Below are positions 35,701 through 42,318 of a stretch of 64,000 nt of DNA, piece by piece; the stretch's first letter is position 1; each line of letters opens with the position of its first letter. Made by a program: the position numbers and the translations under genes. The stretch comes from Anas platyrhynchos. Taxonomy: Eukaryota; Chordata; Aves; Anseriformes; Anatidae. The DNA is taken from assembly GCF_047663525.1 (NCBI RefSeq), contig NC_092600.1, forward strand, positions 5,638,001 to 5,702,000, read 5' to 3'. The notes beneath the pieces were generated by a model that saw nothing but the letters and a program-made list of their open reading frames with translations, did no database searches and was not told the DNA's origin.

Positions 35701-38700
35701 TGCCCCGGAATAGCCAGGGAGGATGCCAGGCCCTGTTATATCCCATGAGGATTGAGCTGTGCCCTGGTTTTGGGGCAGGAGGCTGGGGTTCCCGCTACCT
35801 CTCCACAGCCGGCAGGTCTGCGCACACCCCTGGCACTGCTGCTGGTGGCCAGTGCAGTGACACATCCAGCCTGGGAGAGCAGCTCCCTGCACACCCATCT
35901 CCCTGCCATATGATCACAGGAAGCCAACACAAAAGGAGTTTGAGCTTAGCTGAAGAGAGAAGCATTTAGTGCCGAGGTACCAGCATAGCTTGATGACCAG
36001 ATCCTCAATCCTACAACTTGCAGGTGCTCAGGTGGGTGAGCTGGGCAGGTAGGGGTTGCTCATAGGGCTCAGAAATTACTCCTGTGAGGTCCAGCCGAGG
36101 TCTGCAGTCTCACAAGAAGACTTTTAATATTGTTCAGCTAAATCTGCAGTTCTTAGACACGCACCTTGGAGCAGCTCATTGCCCCAGGGAACACAAAACT
36201 CCCCGAGCAGCAGAGGGCTGATGATCCCAGGGCTGCGGGGCCACAGTGGGCTCCTTCCATGGGTCCACGTGAGCCCCATGCCACCCTGCCCAGCTGGCTC
36301 AGCATGCCTGGTGTCCCAGCACGCAGCACAGCATCGCCGATCCGTGCACTGCACAGAGTCAAACCTGGCATCCAGCGTCCAGTCCGGGGTGTAAGGGCTG
36401 CTTTGCTTAGGGCTTGCTCTTTAAAAAATAGTCTCTCTGTACATTCTGCCCTTTTAAAATACATTAATTGCCATGGAAACAATGCTCTTATTGGTATGGG
36501 AGCAGCCTGGTGGCCTCCACAGATGCGAGATAAAAATCAATGGATACATTGAAATACAGGCTGCATTTCGGGACCTTTTGTGGTTTTGGGGCTGGTCACC
36601 ATGGGCACATATATGAAAATGGCTCAGACACTAGCGAGATGCCATCTTCCATGGAGAGAAAGCAGGGGACGGTACAGCAGGCAGTAACATCTTTGCAATG
36701 TTAATCTGCTCAGCTGGAGCATCCTCGCGGGGAGCTGGTCCCAGTACTGATGGGTGTGCTTGGCCACAGCTCCTGGTGCTGCTCGAGCCCATCTCCTGCT
36801 GATGCCCCCCAGTCCTGGCTGCCATTCACACCCTCATCGCCTGCAAGCAGAAAACCACGCCTGGCCTCGCACCCTGGCCACTGGGTTCATTCCATGCCTC
36901 CACTCTCCCCATCCACCAGCTCAAACACTTCACCAAAAATAAGAAAAAATGAATATATAATATATATTTGCCTCTGCTTCTTGGCCTTGAGAGTGTTTTG
37001 AGCAGCACCAAGGGGGACTGCACACACAGCAGCCCAAAGGGAAGGGCTGCAAGCGCCCTGCCCTCCCTACCCGCAGCCAACCCCCAAACCAGGGTGCAAA
37101 GGGCACCCCCGGCTGCCCGGCTCTGCCCGCCCGGCGAGGCCAAGCGCTGCCCCGCTCCCTGCCGTGCCGCCCATCATAAAGAGGTCCCTGAGCTGTTATC
37201 AGGCAGTGACAGTTTCCGCCATCGGATTCCTCCTGTCCGTCAGGAAAGCTAAATAAGGAACATCGTTCAGGCGGCTGCAGGAAGAGGGGAAATGCAGGGA
37301 CATCCGGCCCAGCTGCCAATTTTTCCTTTCCCATGAACCACCGCTGACCTCCGCCAGGGAGAACCTGGACACCGAGCCTGGCACCGGCACCGCTCGTCTT
37401 GGCTTAACCCTTCCCCGTGGGGCTGCCCAAGGTGTGCCCGTGTGTGCAGCCATGGGGGGACAAGGTGGGCGCTGTCACCGCCACCAGCACCGCACGCCGA
37501 TGCTGGCTGGCTCCTACCCAACCACATCCAGGAGGAGGTTTAACCCCTACACACGAGGTTTGGCCTCTCTGATGGGTCTTGAGAGCATCCCTGAGCTGCT
37601 CTGGTTCCTTACACGTGCCTGCTCGCTTCCCCCTGCGTGGCGCTTTGGGTGGTTGCAGGGTTGAGCTTATTTCCTTGCTCAGCCTTCTGCCACCAGGCTG
37701 TGGTTTCAGTGGTTTTCCAAGCTCTGCGGAGCGCTTTAAGCAGCTCTGGGCTGCCTGCAGGAAGGTAAAAATCTCATCTGTTCCCTTCATCTCTGCTCAC
37801 GCCAGGGCTCTCTGCCCATCAGCACCTGAGGACAAAGACCAGAAGGGTCTGCAGCCCTTTTTTTGGGGATACCCCTGGGGTCCTTGCTCCTTTCCCTGCA
37901 AAAAAGTTTTTTTGTTTTATTATTTTGTGCTCAGCCAGAGAAGCACTTGCTCAAAATATCTGACTGCCTTTCCCCACCACCCCGTCCCGTATGTCCAGAG
38001 TCTTTTCATGACCCCCTAAGCTGATCCTCCCTCATTAGCGCATGACGTCCGTCCCACGGCACCTCCAGGCTTGGCCCGCAAAGGCAGCGCTGGAGATGCT
38101 CGCCGGGGGGAGGCGGGGGCAGAAACGCAGCAAGAAAAACAATTAGCACGTGGGAGAAGTTGTAAGGTGAAATACAAGTCACTGGCTGAAACCTGTTTCT
38201 GCTACCTCAGCATGGAAACGGCTCCAGGAGAGACTCCCTGGTTAATATTCTCTGCTTATAAAACTCGGGGGGAGTTTCGCCACCGGCTGCCGCGGGGCCA
38301 GGCTTTCACCCTCCCCGTGCTGAACTCGCACCTCGAGCCCGAGAGCTCTGCCCGCGGCTGCTCCATGAACACAAGCGACCAAACCAGGCTGCGGGGCCCT
38401 TGCCTCCTCGCCGACTTGACCGCGGGCCATCTCCGCTTCCACTATTTCACGTGAACAATGAGGCACCGCAGATGGGCAGCAATAATACTTTGTGCCGAAA
38501 ACATCAGAACTGTTTTGACCGGAGTGAAAGAGCCCCCCTGGGATCCGGAGAACCCTCCCTTGTAACAACGTGAAACGAGAAACAAAGGTCTGGGGTAGCC
38601 AGAGGCAATAAAACCCTGGAATTAATTTAACCAGGCACTAGATGCCAGTGCAGCTGCAGCAGGGTTTCTTTTGCTAATGAAGGGCTAAAGATAAGCCCAG

Positions 38701-41700
38701 CCCCGGTGCGGGGCAAGGCTCAGCCCCAGCCCCATGCCAGGTTGGGGGTTTCTCCGTGGGACCCTCCTGGAGCTGCGTGCCAAGATCCCACCGGGTGGGG
38801 AGAAGCAGGAGCTTGAGGCAAGACACATCCCAGGTGCCTCTGTCCCACATGGTGCCAAGCTCCTCATCCTCCCACCACAGTGACCCACTAGGAGCTGCTT
38901 TCTCCTGCTGAGCAGGGATTTTTGCAGCCCTCCACGCCATGCCCAGCCCGTCCTGCCCAGCGGAAGAGCCCTGTGGTGTTTAGTCATTCCCCACACGGAA
39001 ACCTCGGCTGCTCTCCTCCACTCACGGGCAGTGGGATCTGGCTGTTGCAGGGCTCTCTGCTTCTCCCTGATCCTGCAGGACCCCCTGGGATCCCCATCGC
39101 TGTGGGCTTGCTGCAGCTGTGGTTGGTATAAATACGCACCTCGACCCATTGCTTGGGGCTGTTTCATCCCAGCAGCCTAAATATACAGATGGAGGTGATG
39201 TTCATTTGGAAACACCTCCATGGGGTGAATCCTGTCGGGCTCACGCTGCTCCCCAAAGCCACCCATCAAAATCCTGGCACCCATCAAAATCCTCAATTCT
39301 TCAGCAGCCATTCTGCAAAGCGACACCCCAAGCGCCACAGATGCCTCTCACGGCACTGGAGAAGCGGCTGCCAGGCCACGGCCCCCTCCTGCTGCCGTTC
39401 CCGTGGGATCCTGCTCTCCCTTTCCCTCCCCAGGAACTGCCCCGGGATGCTGGGAACAGCGTGTTCCCTCCTGGCCGGGAGCACCTGCCCTTCCCACGCC
39501 TGCCCTGGAAAATTCTGCGTGGCTGCGGGATGCAGACCTTGCGTGGAGCTGAGCGCACAGGCGAGGGGCAGCACGGGGTGGGCCACGCTGCAGGAAGCCC
39601 CCTCCCACCCAGCCCACGCTGGCCAGGGACATTGTGCTGCTGGGGGTGAGTAAAACCCCGGCCAGATGTCAAATCGAGCTCAGCAACAAACATCCTCGTG
39701 GCTGTTTGTGCAGGCAGCGAGCCGCGGGCTCGCGTGCCCAAGCCAAATCCCAGGGCGGTGATAGCAGCCCATTCATCCAAAATTATCCTTAAGCGAGCAG
39801 CGGGGCACGAGGGCCCCCTCCCCAATCCCCAAAGGCTGCAGCCCTCCCATCACCCACCTCCGAGCTCCGCTTCACCACCACCGAGTGACCGGGGTCAAGC
39901 AGAGCGGGGCTCGTTGCGCACGCTTGGGCTTTTGCGTGAAAGGGTGTTGCTGGAACGGCCCCGTGTTTATTGCTCGCAATAAAGCCACCGCTTCGGATCC
40001 CAGCTGCGAACGCAAATGTTGCTGCTGGCACGGCCAGGCGGGGCTGTCGGCGCACCCGGCCGGGGAGGTCCGCAGGCAGCAGCCGCCAGCACATTCGGCT
40101 CAGGTCCTACAAAAGCAGGGCCCCTTCCCTCACACCTAGGGGATATGGTGCTCCACGCGGTGAGGTTGTTTGGCTGAAGGGTGGCCAGCAATCCTCTGCA
40201 CCCACAGCATCGTGGCTTGGTGCTGGAGCCCAGGAATGCATCCCCAGGATGCTCCCCCCATCACGCTGTTTTTTCCAAGGGGAGCACCCCAGCTCTGCTC
40301 CGTTCCAGGGGCACCACGGAGCTGGGGAGCAGCAAGAGCCCATCCTCTCCCAGCTATGGACCCCTTAGCAGGGTGATGGGGTGCAGGAACAGGCAGGATG
40401 CACAAAACAGAGCCAGAACAGACCCTTCACGGCCCCCAGATTAACTATTTCATCCTCCCCAGGTGGAACAATCTCAAATACACATCCCTATTTCTAAGAA
40501 GGGCAGATATTTGCACCCAGCTGGGAGGACATGAGTATACACACCAAAAATTGGTCTCAGGTAAAACTGAAAAAAAGGCAGAGAAAGGGGGCTTCAGTTT
40601 CCCCTTTGAGCTCCACGTTGCCCTTCACCGCTGCACTAATCAGGCAGTGCTGGAGAGCTTCAAAGCCCCGCACAGCCCCATGCTGATGAAACCCACACCT
40701 CCCGCAGCCACACGCCGGCCACAGCCTCTCAGGCACAGCTCCCTGCACCTCTGGGAGATGAAAGGACCCGAGACAGCCACACGCTGCTTTACAAATTGCT
40801 AACAGGAGAGCTCTGAACAGCTGCAGCTCCCGCCGCGATGCCACCAGCAGCGGGTCCCTGCCTGCTGAAGCTCCCCAAGCTCTTGCAGCCCACCGTGGCA
40901 CAAGAGCCAGCTGTGAGGTTTTGGGCAGAGCAGGGTCACAGTCCCAATTTCTGCCCGTACCACCCCTCTGCACCACTGCAGCCAGACCTGCAGCCCGCCC
41001 GCGAGCTCGTCTCGACGACAGCAGCAAACGCCACTGGTGACAGTGAGTCACTGAGCTGAGGGGAGAGAAAATTCCATTTATACTCCCCAAATCTATTTTT
41101 CCAGGTTCTCCCTGCACTGCTAACTTTCTCCTCCTGTAAATTCTTTACCCACGCGAGCCCACCCGGCTCAGCTCTGCCCCACGGCCCCCGCTCCCCAAAA
41201 GGGCTCCGCAGCCCCCTCTGTGCCGCGGTGCAGCAGCCACCTGAGCGCACACAGCCCCGGGGATTCAGCTCGCTGCCCACCAGCCTTTTCCCCCAGCGCT
41301 GTAGGAAATATTTCACCAGCCACCTGCCCTGGGGGGCTTCCCAGGGGGAGCAGAGCCACCAGCAAGCGGCTGGGGGGGACAGCGGGGAGAGCGGAGGGCG
41401 CGCACCGACCACCGCCTCCCGGTGCCTTCCTCCCCAGCGCGCTGCCCGGCGCTCCCCAGCGATGCCTCCGAGTACGAAACAGAAATAAACCGGGCAGGGG
41501 GTCGGCCTCCGGGTGCTTCCCCACGCGGAGAAATCCCTGCTCCGAGAGCCCCACGCGGTTCCTTCCCGCGGGAGGTGCGGGGAGGTGGCGGCGTCCCCCC
41601 GTCCCCTGCGTCGGGGCCACCGGGCGGGCACCGGGCGCGCCCCGTCGGGGCTGGCGGCCACCGGGGCGGGACGCGGCGGGGCTCGGGGATCCCGAGGAGG

Positions 41701-41933
41701 GCAGCGCCGCTCCCTGCCGGCTCCGGGAGACACCCGGAGGGGGGACACTCCCGGTGCCCGTCCCGTCGGGGCAGCCCCATCCCCGCGTCCCCGGCTCCTC
41801 CGCAGGTGCCGGGCGGGCAGCCCGCATCCCCCGGCCGGAGCACGGAGCCTTCGCGGCTCCCTGAGCGCTGCTCACCTGCCTCCGAGACAATGCCGAGCCA
41901 GAGCCAGAGGGGCAGCGTGCAAACTCTCTTCAT
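126..41933 (-). CDS. FLT4: FLT4 (VEGFR3) receptor tyrosine kinase, exons 1-17, 3' part outside window
   Basis: VEGF-C/VEGF-D receptor on the surface of lymphatic and venous endothelium. Seventeen exons join in frame on the minus strand: 41876-41933, 22755-22851, 16280-16554, 12180-12292, 11149-11311, 10717-10856, 9997-10165, 9174-9291, 8382-8533, 7469-7631, 5526-5670, 3003-3111, 1929-2288, 1601-1747, 825-956, 407-513 and 126-261. Every intron is GT-AG and every phase matches its neighbour. They encode residues 1-861: signal peptide (1-24), seven Ig-like domains with paired Cys and Trp (about 30-775), a transmembrane helix (about 788-812) and the juxtamembrane segment ending in DRLRL. The sequence follows mammalian FLT4 exon by exon, for example [31 protein letters not shown] and [17 protein letters not shown]. 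The kinase domain and C-tail exons lie to the left of position 1. FLT1 and KDR are excluded by the juxtamembrane and transmembrane sequence. The family and orientation are certain; splice sites rest on reading alone. Confidence 0.98.
407..513 (-). CDS. FLT4: FLT4 exon 16, transmembrane helix
   Basis: Residues 781-816, 107 bases. After GSDDRTN comes the helix ([20 protein letters not shown] and five further residues, LILIF) and the stop-transfer CNIKR. It is nearly identical to the mammalian FLT4 helix. The acceptor is TCCCACAG and the donor AAAGG/GTACGT. Confidence 0.98.
514..824 (-). other. FLT4 intron 15
   Basis: An intron of 311 bases with clear splice signals. I see no repeat or other feature in it. 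Confidence 0.9.
825..956 (-). CDS. FLT4: FLT4 exon 15, Ig domain 7
   Basis: Residues 737-781, 132 bases: [40 protein letters not shown] and VSVE. The three-cysteine pattern CSVCNAKGC is typical of this receptor family. The acceptor is CCTTACAG and the donor AGAAG/GTACCA. Confidence 0.97.
957..1600 (-). other. FLT4 intron 14 with a cryptic poly(A) signal
   Basis: An intron of 644 bases. Reading through the exon 14 donor adds Gly-Thr-Val-Arg-Trp-Gly and then a TGA at 1583-1581. A minus-strand AATAAA lies at 1057-1052. Use of either is unproven. Confidence 0.85.
1052..1057 (-). terminator. AATAAA hexamer inside FLT4 intron 14 (cryptic)
   Basis: A perfect poly(A) hexamer in the sense orientation of FLT4, about 545 bases after the exon 14 donor. 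If used with the unspliced donor, it would end a truncated secreted receptor within Ig domain 7. By chance, such a hexamer is not rare in non-coding DNA. Confidence 0.35.
1601..1747 (-). CDS. FLT4: FLT4 exon 14, start of Ig domain 7
   Basis: Residues 688-737, 147 bases. It encodes [20 protein letters not shown], then [20 protein letters not shown], with the Ig cysteine and tryptophan of domain 7, and ends LVEEVS. The acceptor is CTCCTCCAG and the donor GTCAG/GTACAG. Confidence 0.95.
1929..2288 (-). CDS. FLT4: FLT4 exon 13, Ig domain 6
   Basis: Residues 568-688, 360 bases, the largest exon here, covering most of Ig domain 6. It contains [20 protein letters not shown], two Ig cysteines (LSCNAD and GDYVCEVQN), [20 protein letters not shown] and [10 protein letters not shown]. 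The acceptor is CTCGAAAG and the donor GCAGG/GTGAGG. Confidence 0.97.
2289..3002 (-). other. FLT4 intron 12
   Basis: An intron of 714 bases, GC-rich. I see nothing beyond the splice sites. Confidence 0.9.
3003..3111 (-). CDS. FLT4: FLT4 exon 12, end of Ig domain 5
   Basis: Residues 532-568, 109 bases, encoding [20 protein letters not shown], then [15 protein letters not shown]. Cys549 pairs with Cys454 by alignment to human Cys534/Cys445. The acceptor is CCCCACCAG and the donor GACCA/GTGAGT. Confidence 0.96.
3934..4069. repeat. Imperfect tandem duplication, two units of about 68 bases
   Basis: Unit 1 begins ATATTCATTACAGCTCAAGT at 3934 and unit 2 begins ATATTCAGTACAGCTGAAGT at 4002. Alignment continues through TGACC, GCACTT and GC(T/A)GCCTTT at the same spacing. 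Identity drops towards the 3' end. Both lie in FLT4 intron 11. Confidence 0.8.
4680..4689. promoter_or_regulatory. FOX:ETS-like composite motif, intron 11
   Basis: AACAGGAAGT on the plus strand, preceded by AAA. It joins a forkhead half-site AACA to an ETS core GGAA, the arrangement known from endothelial enhancers. A second ETS-like GGGAAGTG lies about 40 bases upstream. Motif match only. Confidence 0.4.
5526..5670 (-). CDS. FLT4: FLT4 exon 11, Ig domain 5 cleavage loop
   Basis: Residues 483-531, 145 bases. It begins with a very basic loop ([18 protein letters not shown]), then [20 protein letters not shown] and EFVEGRNK. The loop is about six residues longer than in human. The acceptor is GGATTAG and the donor AACAAG/GTGAGG. 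Confidence 0.95.
5671..7468 (-). other. FLT4 intron 10
   Basis: An intron of 1798 bases. One FOX:ETS-like motif is at 6488-6500. Otherwise it is GC-rich sequence with no repeat or gene I can recognise. Confidence 0.85.
6488..6500. promoter_or_regulatory. FOX:ETS-like composite motif, intron 10
   Basis: AAACAACAGGAAG on the plus strand, inside GTAAACAACAGGAAGCC. A forkhead core (GTAAACA) and a non-canonical AACA directly abut the ETS core GGAA. This is the best match in the window to the endothelial FOX:ETS arrangement, which FLT4 is expected to use. Motif match only. Confidence 0.45.
7469..7631 (-). CDS. FLT4: FLT4 exon 10, start of Ig domain 5
   Basis: Residues 429-483, 163 bases. It starts [19 protein letters not shown], has Cys454 in QALTCTVYG, and ends [14 protein letters not shown]. 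Cys454 corresponds to human Cys445 of the disulfide that holds the cleaved receptor halves together. R481/S482 corresponds to the known cleavage bond. The donor is CAGCCT/GTAAGT. Confidence 0.96.
7632..8381 (-). other. FLT4 intron 9
   Basis: An intron of 750 bases. No repeat or motif that I can support. Confidence 0.88.
8382..8533 (-). CDS. FLT4: FLT4 exon 9, Ig domain 4
   Basis: Residues 378-429, 152 bases. It runs [20 protein letters not shown], then [18 protein letters not shown] and ISLQLIVN. Thr/Leu replaces the second Ig cysteine in TYTLVL, as expected for domain 4, which mediates receptor-receptor contacts. The acceptor is CCCCGCAG and the donor CAATG/GTAAGG. Confidence 0.95.
8534..9173 (-). 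other. FLT4 intron 8
   Basis: An intron of 640 bases with a short GA-rich run near 9115-9145. Nothing else is recognisable. Confidence 0.88.
9174..9291 (-). CDS. FLT4: FLT4 exon 8, start of Ig domain 4
   Basis: Residues 339-378, 118 bases, encoding [20 protein letters not shown], then [17 protein letters not shown]. This domain lacks the usual first Ig cysteine, as membrane-proximal domain 4 does across VEGF receptors. The acceptor is CTCTTGCAG and the donor CAGTG/GTAACG, which splits the Trp codon. Confidence 0.95.
9292..9996 (-). other. FLT4 intron 7
   Basis: An intron of 705 bases. I see nothing in it beyond the splice signals. Confidence 0.88.
9997..10165 (-). CDS. FLT4: FLT4 exon 7, Ig domain 3
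   Basis: Residues 283-339, 169 bases. It contains [20 protein letters not shown] and the domain-3 cysteine strand [11 protein letters not shown], ending TDVIVH. The acceptor is TCCCACCAG and the donor CATG/GTAAGC. Confidence 0.96.
10166..10716 (-). other. FLT4 intron 6
   Basis: An intron of 551 bases. I see nothing in it beyond the splice signals. Confidence 0.88.
10717..10856 (-). CDS. FLT4: FLT4 exon 6, Ig domain 2-3 boundary
   Basis: Residues 236-282, 140 bases. It encodes [18 protein letters not shown] followed by the nearly invariant [19 protein letters not shown] and WTYPGKQ. The acceptor is TGCATCAG and the donor AAACAG/GTACTG. Confidence 0.97.
11149..11311 (-). CDS. FLT4: FLT4 exon 5, Ig domain 2
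   Basis: Residues 182-236, 163 bases, beginning [19 protein letters not shown] and ending NFFIIHIAG. The domain-2 cysteine lies in SLFVQCETV. The acceptor follows a T-rich run (TTTTTTCCAG). The donor is CATAGCAG/GTGAAG. Confidence 0.96.
11312..12179 (-). other. FLT4 intron 4 with an A29 tract
   Basis: An intron of 868 bases. It holds a pure run of 29 A at 11743-11771 (T in the FLT4 sense). No other repeat is visible. Confidence 0.88.
11743..11771. repeat. Poly(A) mononucleotide tract, 29 bases
   Basis: An uninterrupted A run. No AATAAA lies just before it and no flanking duplication was seen, so there is no sign of a retroposed transcript. It is likely length-variable between individuals. 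Confidence 0.9.
12180..12292 (-). CDS. FLT4: FLT4 exon 4, start of Ig domain 2
   Basis: Residues 144-181, 113 bases, encoding [20 protein letters not shown], then [16 protein letters not shown]. The acceptor is TCTTTTAG and the donor CCTG/GTGAGA. Ig domains 2 and 3 carry most of the ligand contacts in VEGF receptors. Confidence 0.96.
12293..16279 (-). other. FLT4 intron 3
   Basis: An intron of 3987 bases. An AT-richer block at about 14400-14620 contrasts with the GC-rich flanks. A stretch at 13730-13770 weakly resembles the tail of a CR1 LINE but lacks the diagnostic 3' octamers. No coding exon was found. Confidence 0.8.
16280..16554 (-). CDS. FLT4: FLT4 exon 3, Ig domain 1
   Basis: Residues 52-144, 275 bases. 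It starts [12 protein letters not shown] with the Ig tryptophan, and contains a PYCKV strand, the [10 protein letters not shown] cysteine strand and the end [11 protein letters not shown]. The stretch between GGKVDPTG and DCEGTG is about ten residues longer than in the human protein as I recall it (Ala/Ser/Glu-rich). The donor is GAGAG/GTAAGA. Confidence 0.96.
16555..22754 (-). other. FLT4 intron 2
   Basis: An intron of 6200 bases. It includes an interrupted T tract at 22052-22078 and a partial RE1-like half site near 19211. Long open frames (for example 16877-17638 on the plus strand) show low-complexity composition and no family resemblance. No further exon is needed, because exons 2 and 3 join exactly. 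Confidence 0.8.
22052..22078. repeat. T-rich tract
   Basis: T11 C T15 on the plus strand within FLT4 intron 2. It is a simple mononucleotide tract. Confidence 0.85.
22755..22851 (-). CDS. FLT4: FLT4 exon 2, N-terminus of Ig domain 1
   Basis: Residues 20-52, 97 bases, read directly from the minus strand because the exon is too short to form a long open frame. A CTCTCCACAG acceptor precedes it and a CTGCAG/GTAAGC donor follows. It encodes [20 protein letters not shown] and then the first Ig cysteine (TITCR). The phase joins both neighbours exactly. It stands alone between intron 1 (19 kb) and intron 2 (6.2 kb). Confidence 0.95.
24692..24736. repeat. Inverted repeat, 11-bp perfect arms, 23-base loop
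   Basis: The left arm CAAAAATGCGC (24692-24702) and right arm GCGCATTTTTG (24726-24736) are exact reverse complements. It lies in an AT-rich island of FLT4 intron 1. It could form a hairpin or hold paired binding sites; no function is assignable. Confidence 0.75.
31700..31722. repeat. (AAT)n microsatellite with A run
   Basis: ATAATAATAATAATAA followed by an A run, in FLT4 intron 1, next to an A-rich stretch at 31460-31505. Confidence 0.85.
32786..32816. repeat. (CAAAAA)n-type A-rich microsatellite
   Basis: A10 followed by repeated CAAAAA units on the plus strand, in FLT4 intron 1. Simple sequence. Confidence 0.85.
35629..35642. promoter_or_regulatory. ETS-CRE-like composite site
   Basis: AGGAAGTGACGCCA in FLT4 intron 1. 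It places an ETS core GGAA directly next to a CRE-like TGACG, close to the known ETS-CREB composite. A second GGTGACGCC lies about 80 bases to the left at about 35557. Motif match only. Confidence 0.35.
35669..35689. repeat. Palindrome, 8-bp arms with 5-base spacer
   Basis: ATAACTCA, spacer CACTA, TGAGTTAT: a perfect inverted repeat 27 bases from the ETS-CRE-like site, in FLT4 intron 1. The spacing suits a dimeric DNA-binding protein. Confidence 0.6.
36467..36480. promoter_or_regulatory. RFX X-box-like motif with overlapping SOX site
   Basis: ATTGCCATGGAAAC matches 13 of 14 positions of the palindromic RFX X-box (GTTGCCATGGAAAC). AACAATG at 36478-36484 is a SOX-type core that overlaps its end. 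It lies in an AT-rich island of FLT4 intron 1. Motif match only. Confidence 0.45.
41876..41933 (-). CDS. FLT4: FLT4 exon 1, start codon and signal peptide
   Basis: Residues 1-19, from the ATG at 41933-41931 to a GGCAG/GTGAG donor. [19 protein letters not shown] is a short basic start followed by a Leu/Trp-rich hydrophobic core. Exon 2 adds DLVSS, so cleavage before Tyr25 is likely, as in the human protein. Its 58 bases and phase fit the next exon. It lies in the CpG island. Confidence 0.93.
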
Positions 41934-42165
41934 CTCCGGGGCTGCGGGCAGGCGGTGCGGTACGGAGCGGTGCGGAGCGCCCCGCGCCCGAGCTCTGCTC
42001 CCGCCGCGCCCCAGCTGCGGCGACGCGCGGCGGCGGGCGGGGAGGGAGCACCGGGGCCGTTTCCTTTTCCTCCGCCCGCCCGGGCCGCCCGCCGCCCTCC
42101 GCCGAGCCCGCGGGGCGCCGGGCGGGCGGCGGGGCGGAGCGGGGCGGGGCGGGGTGGGAGGCGGC
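41934..42165 (-). promoter_or_regulatory. Probable FLT4 core promoter and 5' UTR
   Basis: This is the upstream flank of the FLT4 ATG on the minus strand. I see no TATA box. A run of overlapping GC boxes (GGGGCGG type, Sp1-like) lies at 42121-42160. The transcription start cannot be fixed by reading and is placed in this interval by inference. Confidence 0.6.
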
Positions 42166-42228
42166 GAGGGGGGGGCGCACCTGAGGCTCCGGGCACCGGT
42201 GGGGCTGTGGGAGGGGGTGCGGGGGTGA

Positions 42229-42318
42229 GAGCATCCCCCCTGTGTGCATCCACACCTGTGAGCATCTCCTGTGTATATCCACACCTGTGAGCATCCCCCG
42301 CGTGCATCCACCCCTCCA
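42229..42318. repeat. Short minisatellite, three units of about 30 bases
   Basis: Three units begin GAGCATC and carry CATCCACACCTGT or a close variant (unit starts near 42229, 42259 and 42288). It lies just upstream of the FLT4 CpG island and creates long spurious open frames. Confidence 0.75.

Larger units (their letters stand above)
22852..41875 (-). other. FLT4 intron 1, 19 kb
   Basis: The longest intron, between signal-peptide exon 1 and exon 2. I found no coding exon on either strand; open frames here are GC-driven. It contains several AT-rich islands in GC-rich DNA (about 23650-23900, 24690-24820, 31440-31720, 36420-36560 and 38560-38650) and the motifs listed separately. First introns of VEGF receptor genes commonly host endothelial enhancers, so these islands are the natural candidates. 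Confidence 0.8.
41160..42200. promoter_or_regulatory. CpG island around FLT4 exon 1
   Basis: This is the densest run of CpG and the highest GC content in the window, ending sharply near 42200. It covers the FLT4 start codon (41933), the upstream flank and the first part of intron 1. Several long open frames on both strands here are a side effect of GC content and show no protein similarity. A CpG island at the 5' end of FLT4 fits a broadly poised endothelial promoter. Confidence 0.85.
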
